Part shown: positions 1 to 6,324 of the stretch, piece by piece
Numbering within the stretch: position 1 is the stretch's first letter
Layout: the number at the start of each line of letters is the position of its first letter
NCBI GenBank assembly: GCA_964651495.1
Contig: CAZYWP010000150.1
Location: forward strand, 1 to 6,324
DNA: 6,324 nt
Reading direction: 5' to 3'
DNA from: CAZNVB01 sp964651495
Lineage (GTDB): Bacteria > Acidobacteriota > Aminicenantia > Aminicenantales > UBA8522
The notes under the pieces: generated by a model
Databases searched by the model: none
What the model saw: the letters and a program-made list of their open reading frames with translations, nothing else
Told to the model about the DNA's origin: nothing
Translations under genes and position numbers: made by a program

Positions 1-5
1 AAGCC

Positions 6-34
6 TTGAAGAACCTCGCTGATCTCATTATAAT
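6..34 (+). promoter_or_regulatory. Sigma70-type promoter for the operon, possibly giving a leaderless transcript
   Basis: A TTGAAG hexamer (6-11, four of six matches to the -35 consensus) is followed after exactly 17 bp by a perfect TATAAT (29-34). Counting the last T of the -10 box as -7 puts +1 at base 41, the G of the GTG start of gene 1. There is no Shine-Dalgarno sequence between the -10 box and the GTG, as expected for leaderless initiation. All three forward frames close in this stretch (stops at 7-9, 20-22 and 42-44), so an upstream gene could end here. The frame that reaches 42-44 would need three successive ATA codons then AGG, unlike codon use in the four genes, so I read it as non-coding. 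The pattern match is seen directly; use as a promoter is inferred. Confidence 0.55.
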
Positions 35-40
35 AATAAG

Positions 41-2107
41 GTGAGAAAACGGCTTTTCCCCCTCATCCTGATCATCGCCGTTGGGCTCACTCTTCCTCTT
101 CCCGCCCAGAAGAAAAAATCGACTTCCGACCTCCCGGCGGAACACCAGAAATGGCTGGAGGAGGAGGTTGTCTACATCATCTCCAAAAAAGAGCGCGAGG
201 TCTTTCTCCAGCTCGAATCGAACAGGGAGAGAAATATTTTCATCGAGGCCTTCTGGAACCAGCGGGATCCCACTCCCGGCACCACGGAAAACGAGTATAA
301 AACCGAGCATTACAAGCGGGTTGCCTATGCCAATCAATGGTTCGGCCGGGATTCTCCCGGTCCCGGCTGGCGCACCGACATGGGCCGCGTTTACATCCAG
401 ATCGGAGAGGCCAAGTCGACGGAAAAATATGAAAACGAGCCGGAGATCTATCCCACGATCGTCTGGTTCTATGACGGAATGTCGGAATACGGCCTGCCCA
501 ACGCTTTCAGCGTCGTCTTTTTCAAGCGGGGAGGCATGGGTGAATACGAGCTCTATTCCCCCATACGGCATGGCCCGCAGAGCCTTCTGATTCACTATAG
601 TGGAGATTCGGCGAACTATGAGGCCGCCTACTCCCAACTGGCCGACGTCAGCCTCAACCTGGCCGAGCTCTCCATCTCGCTCATCCAGGGAGAATCACAC
701 TACTCTCTCCAACCCTCCTTGTCTTCGCAGATCCTCCTTGACGCCCGGATCCCGTCTGTCCCTTATGAAAGGGTCAAGACCGCCTATGCGGAAAAGCTCC
801 TCAAATACAAGGACATCGTGGAAGTCGAGTATTCGGCCAACTACATCGACAGCCAGACTGTCTTCGCTGTTTTCCAGGATGAGAGCGGTCTCTCTTTCGT
901 CCACTATGCCCTGGAACCCCAGCGCCTCAGCATCGAGGAATATCAGGGCCGCTATCGCTCCGAAATCGAAATCAGCGGCAAAGCCACGGATGAGCAGGGC
1001 ACGACCGTTTATCAGTTCAGCCGCAACGTGCCGATCGATTTCAACAAAGACCAGCTGGACCAGATCAAGTCCAAGCTGGTCAGCTTCCAGGACCTCTTCC
1101 CGCTGTTACCGGGCCGCTATCAGGTGGACATCCTCTTTAAGAACAGGGTTTCTCAGGAGTTCACCTCGGCCGAGGCCACCGTCTTTCTTCCCGGCCCCAG
1201 GGATTTTTCGTTGAGCCCGCCCCTCCTGGCCAATAAGGTGAACCCGGAGTCAAAGTACAAGGGGTCCAACAAAGCCTTCTTGCTGGGAAACATCCAGTAT
1301 GTTCCCTCTCCGCGCAACGATTTCAGCCTGGGGGAGACCATTCACCTTTATTTTCAGCTCCACGGCCTGCCGCAGGACCTGAAGGAGCGGGGAACCATCG
1401 CTTACACCATCCTCTCCGAGGGCACGGAGGTCAGGACCTTCTCCCGAAGCCCCGGGGAATATGCCCAGCTGCCAAACATACTCGAAGAGATTTCTTTAAC
1501 CGGCCTGAAGCCTGCTCATTACGAAATCAAGGTCTCCGTCCTGGACGGCGAAAAAAAAGAACAACTTTCCGCTTCCGTCCGGTTTTATATTTCTCCGGTG
1601 ACTGCCCTGCCGCGGCCCTGGGTTCTGTCGCTTCCCCAGCCGCCGTCCAACGATCCTTCGTTCGCCAACATCCTGGGCAATCAGTACTGGAGCAAAAAAG
1701 ATGTCACCAGGGCGAAACCGCTCTTGGAGGCCGCTTACCGGAACGCGCCGACCACGGAGAAATACGCCCTGGATTATTGTCAAGTCTTGCTGGCCGCGAA
1801 GGATTATCAAGGAGCCAGGGAAGTCGCTCTTCCCTTTCTGAAAGACGAAAAAAAGAAACACAATTTTCTCCAGCTCCTCGGACAGAGCTCGCAAGCCCTG
1901 GGGGACTATGCCCAGGCGATTTATTACTATCAAGAATACCTGTCGTATTTCGGGACAAACATCATCGTTCTTAATTCTATCGGCGACTGCTATGTCCAGC
2001 TTGGTGACACCGCCGCGGCCCTGGTCGCCTGGGAAAAATCCCTGGAGATCGAGCCCAAGCAGGCGGGGCTCCGGGAGCGGGTCCGGGCCCTCAAGGAGAA
2101 AAAATGA
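41..2107 (+). CDS. Secreted GWxTD-domain protein with beta-rich middle and C-terminal TPR array
   Basis: A 688-residue protein. The GTG start is the only possible start before the signal peptide: a TGA at 20-22 closes the frame upstream, and no ATG, GTG or TTG lies between the GTG and the end of the hydrophobic core. Residues 1-22 form a signal peptide (basic MRKR, hydrophobic core, likely cut after PLPA). Residues 35-125 hold the GWxTD domain, with the FW..RDPTPGT..NEY block at 71-86 and an intact GWRTD at 109-113 followed by MGRVYIQIG. Residues about 300-385 are a second beta-rich module shared with the next gene. Residues about 395-520 look like a further Ig-like sandwich. Four contiguous 34-residue TPRs occupy 539-674. 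GWxTD proteins are known by sequence, but their biochemical role is not established; a protein-binding role in the periplasm or outer envelope is inferred. It overlaps gene 2 by four bases. Confidence 0.93.
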   Translation: MRKRLFPLILIIAVGLTLPLPAQKKKSTSDLPAEHQKWLEEEVVYIISKKEREVFLQLESNRERNIFIEAFWNQRDPTPGTTENEYKTEHYKRVAYANQWFGRDSPGPGWRTDMGRVYIQIGEAKSTEKYENEPEIYPTIVWFYDGMSEYGLPNAFSVVFFKRGGMGEYELYSPIRHGPQSLLIHYSGDSANYEAAYSQLADVSLNLAELSISLIQGESHYSLQPSLSSQILLDARIPSVPYERVKTAYAEKLLKYKDIVEVEYSANYIDSQTVFAVFQDESGLSFVHYALEPQRLSIEEYQGRYRSEIEISGKATDEQGTTVYQFSRNVPIDFNKDQLDQIKSKLVSFQDLFPLLPGRYQVDILFKNRVSQEFTSAEATVFLPGPRDFSLSPPLLANKVNPESKYKGSNKAFLLGNIQYVPSPRNDFSLGETIHLYFQLHGLPQDLKERGTIAYTILSEGTEVRTFSRSPGEYAQLPNILEEISLTGLKPAHYEIKVSVLDGEKKEQLSASVRFYISPVTALPRPWVLSLPQPPSNDPSFANILGNQYWSKKDVTRAKPLLEAAYRNAPTTEKYALDYCQVLLAAKDYQGAREVALPFLKDEKKKHNFLQLLGQSSQALGDYAQAIYYYQEYLSYFGTNIIVLNSIGDCYVQLGDTAAALVAWEKSLEIEPKQAGLRERVRALKEKK
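2093..2098 (+). promoter_or_regulatory. Shine-Dalgarno AAGGAG of gene 2, inside the end of gene 1
   Basis: AAGGAG lies five bases before the ATG at 2104, within the last codons of gene 1. The start of gene 2 and the stop of gene 1 share ATGA (2104-2107). The strong site plus the overlap settles the start of gene 2 and makes translational coupling or reinitiation likely. Confidence 0.8.
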
Positions 2108-3030
2108 AACGAAGGGCGCTGGGCCTGGGCCTATCGGTCTTCTTGATCTTCTCCTCCTGCGCCCTGCGTCCGGCCGCGAACCTGGACCCGCCGAGCCGTG
2201 AATTCCTCTCCAAGGTCAGGTTCCTGATTACCAAAAGCGAGAGGCGGGCATTCCTGCAACTCCCCGCCTCCGAGCGCCAGGAGTTCATCGCCGACTTCTG
2301 GAAAAAAAGGGACCCTTCGCCGGGGACCGAAGTGAACGAATTCAAGGACACCTATTTCAAGCGCATCGACGAGGCCAACCTGCTTCTCCGCGACGGCAAC
2401 GAGCCAGGCTGGATACAGGATCGGGGCCGGATCTATATCCTCCTCGGCCCCCCCTCAAACCGGGAGACTTATCCGCGCGGGATCACGTTTTACGGGAAGC
2501 CTTGCGAGGTTTGGTACTACGGTTTTTTCCCGATCTGGTTCGTCGACGAGGCCTGGAACGGCACCTACCGGCTCGACCCGGACAGCGCTCAGCAACTGGC
2601 GGAAATCATGTCCGTCCAGATGTATTTGAAGCCGGTGGTGGTGGCGGAGAAAGGCGCTATGGAACTTCCGGCGGAGGTCATTGACCAGGGCGACGGGAAA
2701 AAGGCGGTTCGAATTGCTTTGCCCTACAATCAAATCTGGTTCAGCGCGGAGGGTGAAAAATTCCAAACTGTCCTCTCTTTATCAATAGAGATCCGCGACC
2801 AGAAAGATGCCAAGGTCTGGGAATTCAGCCGAGACTATCCCCTGGAGATCGATAAGCGCCGGCTGGCCTCCTACCTGGGGACGGACTACCTGATCGAAGT
2901 TCCCCTGGAAGCGCCGCCGGGGGCCCACGAACTGACGGTGGAAATTAAAAGTTCAGCGGACGGCAGCCGGGCCCGCAAGAGGATTTCCCTGACTCTATCA
3001 GAAGTTGGCCCGAATTTTGCAGTGATGTGA
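2104..3030 (+). CDS. GWxTD-family lipoprotein, short paralogue of the preceding gene
   Basis: A 308-residue protein. Residues 1-18 are a short lipoprotein signal (MKRR, then a hydrophobic stretch ending FSS) and Cys19 is the likely lipidated residue; Phe at -3 is less usual than Leu. Residues 33-120 match the GWxTD domain of gene 1 block by block: FW.KRDPSPGT..NEF at 65-80, then GWIQD at 102-106 followed by RGRIYILLG. The Thr of the signature is Gln here, so the motif is degenerate. Residues about 195-300 parallel residues about 300-385 of gene 1 (VWEFSRDYPLEID against VYQFSRNVPIDF). It lacks the extra Ig-like region and all TPRs of gene 1. The tandem arrangement suggests duplication followed by loss or gain of the C-terminal half. 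Membrane attachment, in the inner or outer membrane, is inferred from the lipobox; no enzymatic residues are recognisable. Gene 3 follows after 13 bases. Confidence 0.92.
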   Translation: MKRRALGLGLSVFLIFSSCALRPAANLDPPSREFLSKVRFLITKSERRAFLQLPASERQEFIADFWKKRDPSPGTEVNEFKDTYFKRIDEANLLLRDGNEPGWIQDRGRIYILLGPPSNRETYPRGITFYGKPCEVWYYGFFPIWFVDEAWNGTYRLDPDSAQQLAEIMSVQMYLKPVVVAEKGAMELPAEVIDQGDGKKAVRIALPYNQIWFSAEGEKFQTVLSLSIEIRDQKDAKVWEFSRDYPLEIDKRRLASYLGTDYLIEVPLEAPPGAHELTVEIKSSADGSRARKRISLTLSEVGPNFAVM

Positions 3031-3033
3031 AAC

Positions 3034-3038
3034 GGAGG
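3034..3038 (+). promoter_or_regulatory. Shine-Dalgarno GGAGG of gene 3
   Basis: GGAGG sits five bases before the ATG at 3044 and just after the stop of gene 2 (3028-3030). It confirms the start of gene 3. The 13-base gap leaves no room for a separate promoter, so gene 3 is read as part of the same transcript. Confidence 0.8.
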
Positions 3039-3043
3039 CTAAG

Positions 3044-4012
3044 ATGAAGATCAACAGAACCCTTAGGCTACTCGGCCTGGCCATTATCGCGCTGGCCCTC
3101 TCCGGACCCATGATCGCCCAGGAAGGCAGGGGCATCGGCCGCATCGGGGGAGTCGTCGTCGACCTCGAGGGCAATCCCATCGAGGGCGCCAAGCTCACCC
3201 TGACCTTTTCTCAAAACCAGAATTTGAAGCTCGAGGCCGCCTCCAATAAAAAAGGAGAATGGTCCTTCCTCGGGCTTGGCACGGGGAACTGGAAGCTGAC
3301 GGTCGCGGCCAAGGGCTATTTGCCTGCCGACAAGACGCTTTATGTCAGCCAGTTGTCAGTGAACCCCAAGGTGACGGTGAAATTGCAGAAAGGCATGACC
3401 GGAGGCGGAGCGTTCATCCTGGACGACGCCTCGTTCGAATTCCTGGAAAAAGGCAACCAGCTTATGAATGAGCAGAAATATGACGAAGCGCTGGCCGCCT
3501 ACCAGCAGTTCCTAGAAAAAAATCCGCAGGCCTATCAGGTGAAAATCAGCCTGGCCGACTGCTACCGCGGCAAAGGGGAATACGATCGGGCCATCGAGAT
3601 CTACAACCAGGCCGTCGAGCAGGCCAAAACCGACGCGGCCATGGGCAAGGAAATGACCGCCAAGGGCCTGGCCGGCATCGGCAACTGCTACCTCAAGCAG
3701 GACAAGATCCCCGAAGCGCAGAAGCTCTTCGAGCAGTCGATCGAGAATTCTCCCGACGACGAGATCCTCGCTTACAATGTCGGAGAAATCTATTTTTCCA
3801 ACCAGAAATACGACGAGGCCATCCGCTATTTCGAGCTGGCGGCCAAGATCAAGCCGGAATGGCCGGACTCCTATTTGAAGCTGGGGTATGTCTACCTCAA
3901 CAAGTCCGATATGCCCGCGGCGATCCAGCAGTTCGATAAGTTCTTAACGCTCGAGCCGGACACCGAGCGCTCGGCTCTGGTCAAAAACATCCTCAGCGCC
4001 ATCAAGAAATAG
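3044..4012 (+). CDS. Secreted carboxypeptidase-regulatory-like domain protein with five TPRs
   Basis: A 322-residue protein. Residues 1-25 are a signal peptide (basic MKINRTLR, hydrophobic core, cut likely near MIAQ). Residues 32-116 form a carboxypeptidase-regulatory-like (transthyretin/CNA-B type) beta-sandwich, shown by IGGVVVDLEGNPIEGAKLTL, then a GEWSFLGL turn and a GNWKLTVAAKGY strand. A Gly-rich linker at 118-123 leads to five TPRs at about 130-162, 163-197, 204-239, 240-273 and 274-307, with typical G-x-x-Y and A-hydrophobic-x-x-F/Y positions such as YDEAIRYFELA. No catalytic residues are seen. Beta-sandwich modules of this kind usually serve in adhesion or assembly, and TPRs bind proteins, so a periplasmic scaffold is the likeliest role; this is inference. 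The start is fixed by the GGAGG upstream. A 43-base gap with no strong terminator separates it from gene 4. Confidence 0.92.
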   Translation: MKINRTLRLLGLAIIALALSGPMIAQEGRGIGRIGGVVVDLEGNPIEGAKLTLTFSQNQNLKLEAASNKKGEWSFLGLGTGNWKLTVAAKGYLPADKTLYVSQLSVNPKVTVKLQKGMTGGGAFILDDASFEFLEKGNQLMNEQKYDEALAAYQQFLEKNPQAYQVKISLADCYRGKGEYDRAIEIYNQAVEQAKTDAAMGKEMTAKGLAGIGNCYLKQDKIPEAQKLFEQSIENSPDDEILAYNVGEIYFSNQKYDEAIRYFELAAKIKPEWPDSYLKLGYVYLNKSDMPAAIQQFDKFLTLEPDTERSALVKNILSAIKK

Positions 4013-4055
4013 GCGGACACGTCGGAAGCCCGGCCAGCCGGACACTCTTTTTTTC
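4013..4055 (+). promoter_or_regulatory. Gap between genes 3 and 4: U-rich leader lacking a Shine-Dalgarno, with a weak hairpin
   Basis: This 43-base gap has CCGG at 4030-4033 and again at 4038-4041, able to form a four-pair stem with a CCAG loop. After six bases comes a run of seven T (4048-4054), ending one base before the ATG of gene 4. No Shine-Dalgarno precedes the ATG and no -35/-10 pair is visible. It could be a weak attenuator that lowers expression of gene 4, or simply a U-rich stretch that helps ribosomal protein S1 load ribosomes. The stem is short and the gap to the T run is long, so a true terminator is doubtful. Confidence 0.3.
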
Positions 4056-6299
4056 ATGTCGAAACGCAAGCGCCCTCGAGCCAAACGGCAAGTCCCTTCG
4101 GGGGGGACTGTCCAGCCAACAAAGACTGCCGAGAGGCAAGCGGCCAAATCGGCCCCGCGTCCAGAGATCCCAAGACAGAAATCCAGAACCGCCTGGCTGG
4201 TCGGAGCGGGGGTCGCGGTCATCGGCGCCGCGGCGCTGGGAATATGGTACTTTGCTCTGCGACCCCGCCCTATTTCGATCGGCAGAGACAGCGGGCTCAA
4301 CATCCTTCTGATCACCCTGGACACGACTCGGGCAGACAGGCTGGGCTGCTACGGCTATGCCCGGGCCCAGACGCCCAATCTCGATACCGTCGCCAGGAAC
4401 GGCGTTTTATTTTTGAACGCCTACGCGCCCGTCCCGCTCACCCTTCCTTCCCACTGCTCCATCCTGACCGGGACCCTGCCGACTTATCACCAGGTCCGCA
4501 ACAACGGAGTCTACGCGCTGGGAGCCGAGCAGGTCACTTTGGCAGAGGTTCTCAAAGACAAAGGTTTCAGAACCGCTGCGCTGGTGGCCTCCTTCTCCGT
4601 CGACTCCCGCTTCGGCCTGGGCCAGGGATTTGACCTTTACGACGACAACTTCCAGGAGGGCGTGCCCTTCAAGGCGCTCAATTCCGAGCGCAAGGCCGAG
4701 CAGGTCTTTGAGGTCTTTTCCGCCTGGCTGGACAAGGTCGAAGCCGGGCCGTTTTTCGCCTGGGTGCATTTCTTCGATCCCCATGCTCCCTATAATCCAC
4801 CGTCTCCCTATGGCGAAAATTTCGCCGAACGGCCCTACGATGGAGAGGTCGCCTACATGGATTTCATGGTCGGAGCGGTGATGAACAAGGTGCGGCAGAA
4901 AGGACTCATGGACAGAACGCTGGTGGTCATCGCCGGCGACCACGGAGAGGCCTTCGGCGAGAAGGGCGAGTCCGGGCACGGCGTATTTCTCTATGAGATG
5001 GCCGTCAAAGTGCCTCTGCTTCTGTATGCCGAAGGACGCATCCCAAGACAGCTGGTCATCCCCCAGCGCGTCCGGCTCATCGACATCATGCCGACGGTCC
5101 TCGACATGCTGGCGGTCCCGGCGCCCGCGGCCGTCCAGGGAGAAAGCCTGCTTCCCTATGTGCAGAAAAAGAAAAGCGAAGACTTGGAGTGTTATATCGA
5201 GACTTTTTATCCGAAAGAAAATTTCGGCTGGTCGCCGCTCCTCGGCCTGATCAGCGGGTCCTGGAAGTACATCCGCGCGCCGAAAGAGGAGCTCTACGAT
5301 TTGAAGGCCGACCCGGAAGAGCAAAAAAATGCGCTGGGATCAAAGCCTCAGGCCGCCGGCGAATGGCGGGCGCGGCTCGAGCAGGTCGTCAAGTCCTCCT
5401 CCGGCAGCGCCGGGGGCGGCCGCCGGACACTGACGGCCGACGAAGAAGCCCGGCTTCGCTCATTGGGATATGTCGATTATAGAGACCCGGCGGCCAAGGG
5501 CGGAGACGATCCCAAGGACAAGGTTGACGAGCTGAGGATGGTCCAGGAGGCAGAGAAGCTGGACTTTGAGGGCAATTTCCAGGGAGCGGCCGATCTCCAC
5601 CAGAAGCTCCTGGACCTTCATCCCAACGTGCCGACCGGCTATGTCAATCTCGCCCTGGCCCAAGCGCGGCAGCAGAAATTCGACCAGGCTATCGCTACGC
5701 TCAATCAAGGCCTGGAAAAAATCCCGGGTTCCGAGCTGCTGCTTTCCCGGCTGGGATATACCTACCTGGTGACCGGCCGACCCGATGACGCCCTGGCCAC
5801 GATGAAGCAGGTTCTCGACATCAACCCGGGCAACATTGAAGCCTTGACCGCCACGGCGGTCATCCTCGACAATCAGGGAAGCAAAGAAGACGCCCGGAAC
5901 TTCTTTGAACGAGCGCTGGCTGTCGAGCCGGAAAATAAATTCCTGCGCTTGAGCTACGCCTCGAGCCTCACGTCGAGCGGAAGGTTGAACGACGCGATCT
6001 CCGTTTACGCCGGGCTGCTCGAGGATTATCCGAAGGACACCAACATTCATCAAGCCCTGGGAATCGCTTACGGTCAGAGCGGAGACCTCGACCGGGCGAT
6101 CGCCGCCTTCAAAGAAAGCACCTATATCAACCCCACGCCGGCCGCCTATTTCAATCTGGCTCTGGCCTACCGCCAGAAGGGTGACATCGCCGAAGCGATC
6201 CGCTATTTCGAGAGATACCTGGAAAACCCGAAGGACGAGCCGGAGAGGAAGGTCGAAATGGCCCGCTCCGAGCTGGAGCGGCTGCGGGCCCTCCGCTAA
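4056..6299 (+). CDS. Membrane-anchored sulfatase-fold (alkaline phosphatase superfamily) protein with seven TPRs
   Basis: A 747-residue protein. Residues 1-45 are very Lys/Arg-rich, then one transmembrane helix at about 45-68; the positive-inside rule puts the rest in the periplasm. The ATG is the only ATG, GTG or TTG start that keeps the helix. The sulfatase-fold domain (82-435) shows Asp89 in LITLDTTRAD, CYGY at 98-101, LTLPSH at 128-133 running into ILTG, DPH at 241-243, GDHGE at 294-298 and GHG at 307-309. These are the expected metal and phosphate/sulfate ligands. The formylglycine Cys/Ser position of the C-x-P-S-R motif is Thr129, and its Arg is His133, so this is not a classical type I sulfatase. 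A Thr nucleophile is known in phosphoethanolamine and lipoteichoic-acid transferases of the same superfamily, making phosphotransfer or phosphodiester cleavage possible. A flexible Gly/Ser linker (about 447-455) and an LRSLGYVD stretch lead to seven nearly contiguous TPRs (about 492-729). The substrate is unknown; the family call is secure. Confidence 0.93.
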   Translation: MSKRKRPRAKRQVPSGGTVQPTKTAERQAAKSAPRPEIPRQKSRTAWLVGAGVAVIGAAALGIWYFALRPRPISIGRDSGLNILLITLDTTRADRLGCYGYARAQTPNLDTVARNGVLFLNAYAPVPLTLPSHCSILTGTLPTYHQVRNNGVYALGAEQVTLAEVLKDKGFRTAALVASFSVDSRFGLGQGFDLYDDNFQEGVPFKALNSERKAEQVFEVFSAWLDKVEAGPFFAWVHFFDPHAPYNPPSPYGENFAERPYDGEVAYMDFMVGAVMNKVRQKGLMDRTLVVIAGDHGEAFGEKGESGHGVFLYEMAVKVPLLLYAEGRIPRQLVIPQRVRLIDIMPTVLDMLAVPAPAAVQGESLLPYVQKKKSEDLECYIETFYPKENFGWSPLLGLISGSWKYIRAPKEELYDLKADPEEQKNALGSKPQAAGEWRARLEQVVKSSSGSAGGGRRTLTADEEARLRSLGYVDYRDPAAKGGDDPKDKVDELRMVQEAEKLDFEGNFQGAADLHQKLLDLHPNVPTGYVNLALAQARQQKFDQAIATLNQGLEKIPGSELLLSRLGYTYLVTGRPDDALATMKQVLDINPGNIEALTATAVILDNQGSKEDARNFFERALAVEPENKFLRLSYASSLTSSGRLNDAISVYAGLLEDYPKDTNIHQALGIAYGQSGDLDRAIAAFKESTYINPTPAAYFNLALAYRQKGDIAEAIRYFERYLENPKDEPERKVEMARSELERLRALR

Positions 6300-6324
6300 C
6301 CCTTTTATGATGTCCCCCTAAATA

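Noticed and set aside
3..44. End of an upstream gene in the third forward frame, overlapping gene 1 by GTGA
   Set aside because: It would mirror the ATGA overlap of genes 1 and 2, but it needs three ATA codons in a row followed by AGG, codons that are rare in the four genes. The same bases form a TATAAT box. Too short to decide, so it is not listed as a gene.
1551..1558. A8 run in gene 1 as a programmed frameshift or phase-variable site
   Set aside because: The run encodes Glu-Lys-Lys-Glu in a hydrophilic loop and the frame continues into a regular TPR array. The alternative frame gives no recognisable product and I see no stimulatory structure.
4021..4054. Rho-independent terminator between genes 3 and 4
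   Set aside because: The stem has only four base pairs and is six bases from the T run, and no promoter is visible before gene 4. Read-through from gene 3 is more likely.
4431..4475. Formylglycine sulfatase active site
   Set aside because: The required Cys/Ser is Thr129 and the motif Arg is His133. Cys134 is five residues too late and is not followed by x-P-x-R.
4407..5324. Long reverse-strand open frame of about 300 codons inside gene 4
   Set aside because: It lies fully opposite the conserved sulfatase-fold domain, has no recognisable domain, and is the kind of open frame that GC-rich coding sequence produces on its other strand.
5460..6053. Reverse-strand open frame of about 200 codons opposite the TPR region
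   Set aside because: Its sequence mirrors the repeated TPR codons, it shows no domain or ribosome site, and the forward protein is clearly conserved.
6307..6321. Short frame ATG-ATG-TCC-CCC-TAA after gene 4
   Set aside because: Four codons, no ribosome site, and at the window edge; nothing supports a gene.

Overview
The window is a compact, one-directional block of four protein genes on the + strand (41-6299). All four products appear to be exported or membrane-anchored. No RNA gene, mobile element, CRISPR array or long non-coding stretch is visible. GC is moderately high (high fifties by eye). The combination of GWxTD-domain proteins, a carboxypeptidase-regulatory-like/TPR protein and a TPR-tailed sulfatase-fold enzyme suggests an uncultured or environmental member of the Acidobacteriota / Candidatus Aminicenantes grouping. 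Gemmatimonadota or Ignavibacteria-like lineages are alternatives. This placement rests on gene content recalled from family knowledge, not on a search, and is only moderately secure.

Layout: 1-40 carries a near-consensus sigma70-type promoter (TTGAAG, 17 bp, TATAAT). Its predicted +1 falls on the GTG start of gene 1, so the transcript may be leaderless. Gene 1 (41-2107) is a secreted GWxTD protein with a beta-rich middle and four C-terminal TPRs. Gene 2 (2104-3030) overlaps it by ATGA and is a shorter GWxTD lipoprotein. Gene 3 (3044-4012) begins 13 nt later and is a secreted protein with one carboxypeptidase-regulatory-like beta-sandwich and five TPRs. After a 43-nt gap with a T tract and no Shine-Dalgarno, gene 4 (4056-6299) encodes a single-pass inner-membrane protein. 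It has a sulfatase-fold (alkaline phosphatase superfamily) periplasmic domain and seven TPRs. The last 25 bases (6300-6324) show nothing I can identify.

How they may work together: the signal peptides, the lipobox and the positive-inside topology put all four products, and about 16 TPR units, on the outer side of the cytoplasmic membrane. Tight spacing, a 4-bp overlap and a single promoter-like site indicate one operon, at least for genes 1-3. A reasonable inference is an envelope assembly or modification module. In it, the TPR arrays would scaffold partners and gene 4 would act on a phosphate or sulfate ester with a Thr, rather than a formylglycine, at the nucleophile position. The biochemical function of GWxTD domains is, as far as I know, not established, so the job of the module is unknown.
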